DNA of 39,650 nt from Anaerolineae bacterium (GTDB lineage Bacteria > Chloroflexota > Anaerolineae > J036 > Brachytrichaceae): contig CANJQH010000026.1 of the NCBI GenBank assembly GCA_947476335.1, positions 1 through 39,650 on the forward strand, given 5' to 3'. The position numbers were made by a program, and so were the translations under genes. Below, in pieces: positions 35,101-39,650 of this stretch. A model generated the notes under the pieces. It worked only from the letters and a program-made list of their open reading frames with translations. It ran no database searches and was not told the origin of the DNA. Each line of letters begins with the position of its first letter. The first letter of the stretch is position 1.

Positions 35101-35700
35101 GCTATGCCAATCGGCGCTGCCGATCACGACATTGCCGTTGGTCAGCACCGTTGCGCCTTCAGACCCGACCCCGTCGCTGTTCTGCGAGCCGACGAGGCTG
35201 TTGGTGACCGAGACGACGCCGGTCAAACCGGTCGTGCTGTTCACCCATGTCACCGCGCCGACATCGCCCTGCCCGCCCACGCCGCCATTCCACGACGGGC
35301 TGAGCACGACAAAATAGCCGTTCGGCAGCTCGACGATGCCATCGGCACCGACCCAGTCCTCTTCGGACTGGCCGGTCAGGCTGCTGATCAGCGCGCCCGT
35401 CTCGCTGTCGTACAAATACACCGCGCCAATGGAATTGAGCACGCCGTCACCCCAGCTGGAGTCAATGACGACGACATTGCCATTGGCCAGGCGCCACACC
35501 AGATCTTTGGAACCGAATGCCTCATCCGTGCCGGCGACGGCCGGGGCATCGAGGACGATCGTGATCGGATCGTGCGGCTGCATCGCCTGGACGGCAGACG
35601 TGCGAATGGCAGCGACGGCGAACGCCGCGGTAACCAGCACAGCACAGCTACGCTGCGCAAATTTTCGATAAGACAGGGGGAAAAACGTCGGCACTTTCAT
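32173..35700 (-). CDS. Large secreted beta-repeat protein with TIG and cadherin-like domains
   Basis: The 1175-residue product begins with a long signal peptide (about 1-39). Residues about 40-700 consist of roughly ten copies of a 55-60-residue unit, with NGNYVV.S..WN, GAATWG.G.TGV and ANSLVGS as landmarks. I recognise the style but not a named function. Then come an InlB-like repeat (VVGGGTVTGGAIACGVTC to FTGWTGACTG, about 730-803), a cadherin-like beta-sandwich (AHLSALGLSDGTLTPAF to TKQYVVVVTRA, about 805-900), a Thr/Pro/Ala/Val linker (about 901-949) and an IPT/TIG domain (LPKGGMPVQVFGSGLTG, about 950-1035). A further beta-rich C-terminus lacks an evident sorting signal. An adhesive or sugar-binding surface role is plausible. 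The ATG at 35700 is preferred over an upstream start because the signal peptide begins there. A hairpin-less A element lies 12 bp upstream. Confidence 0.85.
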   Translation of the reverse strand: MKVPTFFPLSYRKFAQRSCAVLVTAAFAVAAIRTSAVQAMQPHDPITIVLDAPAVAGTDEAFGSKDLVWRLANGNVVVIDSSWGDGVLNSIGAVYLYDSETGALISSLTGQSEEDWVGADGIVELPNGYFVVLSPSWNGGVGGQGDVGAVTWVNSTTGLTGVVSVTNSLVGSQNSDGVGSEGATVLTNGNVVIGSADWHSGTDDVGAATWMPATGITGEVSITNSLIGVAGGDRVGAKVIALSNGNYAVAVDAWNNTRGAVTWGNGATGITGVVGVANSFVGSNVDDRIGNRLYALTNGKYVLSSSFWNSHTGAATLLRGDGPSTGTVSVTNSLVGSAPNDWVSGVVYPLKNGNYVVCSGAWNNSRGAATWGSGTTGVVGAVSAANSLVGGQPNSGVCNGPDEKSVLALSNGNYIVYSPEWDDRGLVSLGAMTWGSGSTGVTGEVSTTNSVVGESEGGGNSMGFVALSDGHFLLSHYGMSYAGADNAGGVRFGDGASSITGVITTTNSLYATIANSEFGSVTQLSDGSLVFYSERWNGNAGLVHWADVTQPLVGEVNATNSVVGECADQRIGSRVTPLQNGRYVVHSYQWEPCSSATTNLGAVTWMESGPVTGTVSAENSVIGDSASDEIGDTYDDNKIGVTAHSSGDWSLVAPSWSRGADSDVGAVVSLPGDRRITGTVGGLTDLAIYGLAAGSGNDDDYVGTLVDDQGNTIVNWWQNDFRVYLSRALWPSAVVNVVGGGTVTGGAIACGVTCTANIHYATTTELTATGGTEAAFTGWTGACTGVMTCSLPMTTTVYVTATFINGDAHLSALGLSDGTLTPAFVSSTTSYTASVVNATSSVTLTPTVNYVGALVTVTNATGVCASNACALSVGANTITVTVTAEDGVTTKQYVVVVTRAGVATPTPTATATPTATVTVTVTPTATATPTATVTVTPTATATPTPTPTPAPFALTTLWPQIGLPKGGMPVQVFGSGLTGVLTVEVDGVPVVPFKIINDGRIDFVMPEGVVGTSVSVTVRTASDVGTLTNAFTYVAPATGSVDASTGGVIVLPGGVTLTVPTLGISGTLMVTLTPSAPITNVEGGVLLYSFEIEATVDGAPVTTTMRLELPVDANVIPSGEQPWLFQQLPDQTWTLAFIQTYDATRHKVIGRTTSAKSYAVSTAALWRLWVVGVRK
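32861..32994 (-). repeat. Simple repeat encoding the Thr/Pro/Ala/Val linker
   Basis: GTCGGCGTCGCGGTCGCAGTC-like hexamer runs on the plus strand encode PTATATPT and TVTVT stretches. It makes long spurious open frames on the opposite strand. Confidence 0.85.
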
Positions 35701-35712
35701 AGCTTTATACGC

Positions 35713-35773
35713 GTGACTGCTCAGGCTCAAAATTGCTTTTCACGTTAGAAAACAGACCAGCCTGTGTCGTTGC
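35713..35773 (-). mobile_element. A element copy 11, inverted, hairpin lost
   Basis: Left arm GTGACTGCTCAGGCTCAAAA and right arm AACAGACCAGCCTGTGTCGTTGC are clear, joined at CACGTTAG with no palindrome. It is diverged and lacks target duplications. It lies between the divergent secreted protein and MalT-like genes, within the presumed promoters. Confidence 0.75.
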
Positions 35774-35917
35774 TATGGATCAGAATAGCCATAAACACGT
35801 GCGGTGAACATCATCTGTGTGCACGAACGGCTGCATGATTCCCAAGCAACTACAGTCACCTATCTGAATGACATGCTAGGTGAGCAAGTAGACTATGGCA
35901 CGCCAGTCTGCGTCGCC

Positions 35918-38566
35918 ATGAAATCCACTTCTCCCCTTGTCCGCAAACGGCTCGTCCAGCGCACGCGCCTGTTAGACGCCCTCAGCGCATGGCAGGAGTA
36001 CCGCGTTATCCGCATCGTGGCGCCGGGCGGCTTCGGCAAATCCACACTGTGCAGCATGTGGATGAGCCAGCTGGCGAACCTGCCTGACAAGCACTGCCTG
36101 ATTACGGTGATGCTGCCGATTAGCGCCAGCGACGGCACACTCGATGTTTTCCTGTACCGCCTGGCGGATGCGCTGGCCACCGTGCTGCCGCGTCTGCACG
36201 ACGCGGCAGCGCTGGCCGCCGCGGGCGAATTGAGCGTCGCACAAGCGACACGCGCACTGTTGCAAGCGTTCGCCACATCCCAGCCGATCGTGCTCGCCCT
36301 GGACGACCTGCACCTGATGCCGTCCGGTCCGGTGTACGAACTGCTGCAGAACCTGGTGAATGAAGCCTCCGGTCAACTACATCTCGTGCTCCTGTCGCGC
36401 ACACATCTCCACCTTGACCTGAGCGAACTGCTGCTCGACGAACGCGTGCTGACGATCACGATGAACGATCTCGCCTTCGACGCGGAGGAATTCGATGCGT
36501 ACACGGCCATGAACCGGCTGCAGTCGTTGCCAGCGGAACTGCTGACGCAAATTCGCAAGCGTTCGGGCGGCTGGGCGGCCGGGTTGCAGCTCCTCGTGCA
36601 GTCACTGCCGGCCACACACATCAATTCCATCGATGCGCTGCAGGCGGCCGAAGCGGCGCCCGATCTTTGGAAGTACGTCGAACGCGCGATGTTCAACCAC
36701 GCCGGCCGACAGATCTCTTTCATGGTCGACACCGCCATACTGCCGTGGCTCGAAGCCGAACTCTGCGCGACGGTCACCGATCTCTCGCCGGGCGAATGCA
36801 GAAATCTGCTCGAGGAAATTGCCGCGACCAACGGACTGGTGACGTCGACGAACGTCGGCGGGCGCTACCGCGTGCACTCGGTGCTGCGCGAGATCCTGCA
36901 GAGCCGACTCATCGCCGCATACTCCCCGACCCGAATCGACGAGATGCGCCGCAGGGCGGCGGAGCACCTTGCAGGTGCGAATGAAGTCGACGCCGCGCTC
37001 GCACTGCTCTGCGAACCGACGAGCGACGCAGCGGCAGGCAAGCCGACCTTGAGGCAGACAGACGTGCAGTTCGCCGCAGACCTGGTCGAGCGCGCCTGTC
37101 GGCCGGCGCTGCTGCGCGCCGAAGTGGTCGCCGTGCAGCGCTGGCTGGCGCAGCTCCCTGCGCAGGTGATCCACGCGCGGCCGCAGCTCGCCATCGACGC
37201 CGCGTGGTGTGCATTCCACATGCTCGGCAACCAGCTGCAGGCCATGCTCGCGCGTGCGAGGGAAAGCCTGCAGGCATATCCACACGCCGAAGAGCTCGAT
37301 GCCGAGGCGCTTGCACTGGAAATTCTCGCCGTGCTGAACATCCCACGAAACCAGGAAGCCTACGCACTCCTGCAACATGCCTTCACGCTCACGATTTCAC
37401 CCGAAGGCCTCACAGCAGGCTATCTATGCGCCATCCGCGGCTATCTCATGTACGGTGAGCCCCGCACACTCGAGGAACGCCAGCGCGACATCCAGACAGG
37501 CTACGAAATCTTCACGAAGAACGGCTTTTTGCGCGGCCGCATTGAAGCGCTGGTCTGCGACCTATGGATTTGCACCAGCTACGCCGACGTCAGCAATTCC
37601 ATCGTCTCCGCCGAACGCGCGCTGCAACTCATCGTTGACCACGGCATGGAAGGCGGCACGTTCGGCATTTACGCACATCTCTTTGCTGCACAAGTGCTCT
37701 ACTACGCAGACCGCATCGGCGAAGCTCGCGTGCACCTCGAGCGCGTCGCCGTGCTGACGGAAAATACCGGCGCTTCGTACGGTGCGCACGTGCGCCTGCA
37801 ATTGTGTTCACTTGCCACATCCGCGACCGACGCCGTCGATATCGATATCGACCCGGTGCAAGATAGGGTGCAATATTTGAAGACAGCTGCCAGCACCGCA
37901 CCGATCATCACGATTCATACGGCGTTGATGCGCATCCTGCGCGACATTCGACTCGGCCACCCGGAGCGCTGCGCCGCGTCGGCGTCCATTTTCGGCTGCA
38001 CCGTGGAAGATCTTGATGACGAGAGATCCCCCGTCATCAGCCTCGCCGTGCTTATGGCGGCCGTCGCCAGCGGACGAAGAGATGACATCATCGCCGATCG
38101 AATCAGACGGCTGCATACACGTGCCGCGCACCTGCATCACAATGCTGTAGCGATGGCGCTGCAGGTACTGCAAGTGCTGATCCTGCAATCGAACGGAAGC
38201 GACGACGAAGCAGTGACGATGCTCAGCGAGCTGCTCAGAGAAATCGAACGCACGCACCTCACACGCCTCATTCTTGATTTCGAGATGTACCTTGCGCCAC
38301 TCCTGCGCCGTGTCGGCACGCCGTTTGCCGAAGAACTCCTGCGCCGCGTCGCCGGCACAACGAACACGATAGCCTACGGCCTCAGCGACGCTGAATTGCG
38401 CGTACTACGCCATCTCGCCAGCCGGCTCAACACGCCGCAGATCGCTGAGGTGATGTTCGTCAGTGTCAATACCGTCCGCACCCATGTGCAGAACATCTAC
38501 CGCAAGATGCACGTCCACGATCGCGAAGAGGCCGTGCTGGTGGCGAGGGAAGCAGGGCTGGTTTAG
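35918..38566 (+). CDS. MalT-like LuxR-family transcriptional regulator
   Basis: The 882-residue protein is a STAND-type regulator: an ATPase with Walker A GGFGKST at 37-43 and Walker-B-like IVLALDDLHLM, a KRSGGWAAGLQLL motif typical of MalT ATPases, a helical TPR-like middle, and a C-terminal LuxR HTH (LSDAELRVLRHLASRLNTPQIAEVMFVSVNTVRTHVQNIYRKM). Such proteins bind ATP and an inducer and activate carbohydrate genes. I chose the ATG at 35918, since the related remnant at 302 starts at the same distance (ten residues) before RLV. In-frame starts at 35804 (GTG) and 35873 (ATG) are alternatives. It is divergent from the large secreted protein gene; regulation of that gene or of GH95 is a reasonable guess only. 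Confidence 0.9.
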   Translation: MKSTSPLVRKRLVQRTRLLDALSAWQEYRVIRIVAPGGFGKSTLCSMWMSQLANLPDKHCLITVMLPISASDGTLDVFLYRLADALATVLPRLHDAAALAAAGELSVAQATRALLQAFATSQPIVLALDDLHLMPSGPVYELLQNLVNEASGQLHLVLLSRTHLHLDLSELLLDERVLTITMNDLAFDAEEFDAYTAMNRLQSLPAELLTQIRKRSGGWAAGLQLLVQSLPATHINSIDALQAAEAAPDLWKYVERAMFNHAGRQISFMVDTAILPWLEAELCATVTDLSPGECRNLLEEIAATNGLVTSTNVGGRYRVHSVLREILQSRLIAAYSPTRIDEMRRRAAEHLAGANEVDAALALLCEPTSDAAAGKPTLRQTDVQFAADLVERACRPALLRAEVVAVQRWLAQLPAQVIHARPQLAIDAAWCAFHMLGNQLQAMLARARESLQAYPHAEELDAEALALEILAVLNIPRNQEAYALLQHAFTLTISPEGLTAGYLCAIRGYLMYGEPRTLEERQRDIQTGYEIFTKNGFLRGRIEALVCDLWICTSYADVSNSIVSAERALQLIVDHGMEGGTFGIYAHLFAAQVLYYADRIGEARVHLERVAVLTENTGASYGAHVRLQLCSLATSATDAVDIDIDPVQDRVQYLKTAASTAPIITIHTALMRILRDIRLGHPERCAASASIFGCTVEDLDDERSPVISLAVLMAAVASGRRDDIIADRIRRLHTRAAHLHHNAVAMALQVLQVLILQSNGSDDEAVTMLSELLREIERTHLTRLILDFEMYLAPLLRRVGTPFAEELLRRVAGTTNTIAYGLSDAELRVLRHLASRLNTPQIAEVMFVSVNTVRTHVQNIYRKMHVHDREEAVLVAREAGLV

Positions 38567-38600
38567 GAAGAGAGTGGAGAGTCAGAGTAGAGAGTGTGAG
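38567..38600. repeat. GAGAGTCAGAGT low-complexity DNA after the regulator gene
   Basis: GAAGAGAGTGGAGAGTCAGAG followed by TAGAGAGTGTGAG directly follows the stop codon. It repeats the motif found at several other gene ends. Confidence 0.7.
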
Positions 38601-38647
38601 CTGAGCCTTGAGCCTGCTCCGTTTGTACGGACGCCGTCGTTCGTGAG

Positions 38648-39214
38648 TCAATCGGTGTTGTTGTTCGGCACGATGGTGCGGTTGTCCGCCAGCAAAGCGT
38701 TTTGCAGCACGGAATTGCCGCTCGAACGCCAGTAGATGGCCGCAGCGTCGAACGCCAAGTTGTGCAGCATCGGCGTGCCGGTGATGCAGGACGAATCGCT
38801 GCCGGAACTGTCATAGATCGCGCCGACACACGTAACACCGGCGGTGTTGCTCGTCATGTTGAACATGCGCATGGTTCCGCCGCCGTCGATGATCGTAGCT
38901 CCCTCACATGCGCCGATGAAATGCAGCGCCGGCGTCACCGTACTATTTCCGGTGTACGTGCCTGCCGCGAGGTGGATCACGTGGCCGACCGCAGACTGCG
39001 ACACCGCATATGCAATCGTCAGACACGGCGAACCGGACGATGTGCAGTTCCCGCTGTTCGTGCCGGCCGAATCGACGTACAGGTCAACACCCGCGGCATA
39101 CACATCAGCTGGCTGCATGTTCAGCATAAAAAATATTGAAAGTGCAAAGACAAGTGCAAGACAGAAGTGCAAGGCGGCATGTGAGGAATTCAACGAAGAG
39201 AAATGCATATGCAT
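38648..39214 (-). CDS. Short exported beta-helix-type protein, probably truncated
   Basis: The product of about 188 residues has a hydrophobic signal peptide (HFCLALVFALSIFFMLNMQPADVYA). The segment DLYVDSAGTNSGNCTSSGSPCLTIAYAV opens many bacterial right-handed beta-helix proteins, and VGHVIHLAAGTYTGN, ATIIDGGGTMRMFNM and similar beta-helix rungs follow. Related proteins are usually several hundred residues long. This one ends at NNNTD soon after the second set of rungs, so it may be a truncated copy. Several ATGs are possible (39226, 39214, 39208), and no Shine-Dalgarno is seen. It converges with the MalT-like gene. Function unknown; a surface or polysaccharide-binding role is only suggested by the fold. 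Confidence 0.7.
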   Translation of the reverse strand: MHMHFSSLNSSHAALHFCLALVFALSIFFMLNMQPADVYAAGVDLYVDSAGTNSGNCTSSGSPCLTIAYAVSQSAVGHVIHLAAGTYTGNSTVTPALHFIGACEGATIIDGGGTMRMFNMTSNTAGVTCVGAIYDSSGSDSSCITGTPMLHNLAFDAAAIYWRSSGNSVLQNALLADNRTIVPNNNTD

Positions 39215-39289
39215 AATCGTGAACATATAGCAATCGTCGCCACCCGTTGGAAAAATCAACGAGTTCGCGTATGCCAAAGAAGAAAAATG

Positions 39290-39304
39290 GTAACGACTCA
39301 GGCT
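39290..39304 (+). mobile_element. Terminal fragment of an A element (copy 13)
   Basis: GTAACGACTCAGGCT matches the A terminal repeat at 13 of 15 bases. A B element starts directly behind it. The rest of the A element is not recognisable beyond the B element. Confidence 0.6.
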
Positions 39305-39400
39305 CTAAGTGAGTCGCCAAAAGTTCTGGCGGCAGATTCGCCTCCCCCGCTTTGCGGGGGAGGCGAATCTGCCGGACAAAACTTATGGACAGGAACTTAG
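39305..39400 (+). mobile_element. B element copy 3
   Basis: It starts CTAAGTGAGTCGCC and ends GGACAGGAACTTAG, with a perfect 20-bp stem and TTT loop. TA lies at both ends. It sits next to an A-type terminus, as copy 2 does. Confidence 0.92.
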
Positions 39401-39494
39401 TAGTGCGTCCAGGCAAAACTTGCGGGTCCCTACTAAACATCCTGATATCGGCGCCACGCCGTTGCCAGGGCTGCGCCTTCCGCACAAACCCTGG

Positions 39495-39574
39495 CTGAAT
39501 CGAAGTACGCCCTTTCAAGGCTGAAAAAGCGCTAAAGGCGCGACGCAGTCCCAGCCCAGACCATCGGTCTGGGA
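39495..39574 (-). repeat. C repeat copy 2
   Basis: On the minus strand it reads like copy 1: TCCCAGACCGATGGTCTGGG, then CTGCGTCGCGCC, a T-rich hairpin end and a final CGTACTTCGATTCAG. The first stem has diverged at its outer bases. Confidence 0.8.
39524..39541 (-). terminator. Terminator-like hairpin in C repeat copy 2
   Basis: On the minus strand GCGC and GCGC enclose a short loop (CTTTA) and are followed by TTTTT. Any gene it would serve lies beyond the right edge of the window. Confidence 0.45.
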
Positions 39575-39607
39575 TGCACAACCGCACCCGTGGGAAATTG
39601 CTGCGTC

Positions 39608-39650
39608 GCAATATGGGCGCAATGTGGGCGCAATGTGGGCGCAATATGGG
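39608..39650. repeat. 11-bp tandem repeat at the window edge
   Basis: Nearly four copies of GCAATRTGGGC (R = A or G) run to the last base, so the array may continue outside the window. Confidence 0.9.

Overview
The window looks like a piece of a GC-rich Chloroflexota chromosome. The indications are the repeated EVTR-type N-terminus of a Tat-exported sugar-binding lipoprotein, Thr/Pro/Ala-rich linkers in envelope proteins, a MalT-type LuxR regulator, and a regulator that joins an HTH-like segment, a degenerate kinase-type domain and a receiver. This taxonomic call is inference from protein style. No rRNA, tRNA or CRISPR array was seen.

Layout. 1-3083: a decayed MalT-like regulator, an acetamidase/formamidase, an SCP2-type protein and a GNAT acetyltransferase broken by an in-frame stop. 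3181-9548: a housekeeping block with a sugar-nucleotide epimerase, dnaA, a DnaA-box cluster (origin candidate), yceD, the primary sigma factor and rimO. 9637-11694: a compact operon of three membrane-anchored proteins and a DUF1232 protein. 11861-17741, minus strand: frameshifted sppA, gcvT, a secreted protein with a triplicated domain, and a DASH-type cryptochrome. 17764-25254, minus strand: a lyase-superfamily enzyme, a GPH-type symporter, a PhyH-type dioxygenase and a carbohydrate ABC importer (binding protein and two permeases, no ATPase). 25804-29338: a convergent pair of signalling proteins. 29717-39214: a GH95 alpha-L-fucosidase, a giant secreted beta-repeat protein, an intact MalT-like regulator and a short beta-helix protein.

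The most striking feature lies between the genes. A family of about 112-bp palindromic elements (called A here) occurs about thirteen times in 40 kb. Each intact copy has 15-bp terminal inverted repeats (GTAACTACTCAGGCC), an internal hairpin of 23-24 bp, and in six copies a perfect 8-bp target duplication. The stems differ between copies, but the two arms of each intact copy change together. A second family (B, 96 bp, TA-type target) occurs three times, once nested inside an A element. A third repeat (C) carries a terminator-like hairpin and occurs twice. One A copy and one B copy supply the stop codon of the gene they hit. Several others lie a few bases upstream of start codons, and one separates dnaA from its DnaA boxes.

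Two further patterns recur. Five genes have a -10-like hexamer exactly six bases before the start codon, which suggests leaderless mRNAs. Many gene ends run into low-complexity GAGAGTCAGAGT-like or CAGATTT-like DNA, and A elements are often inserted there.
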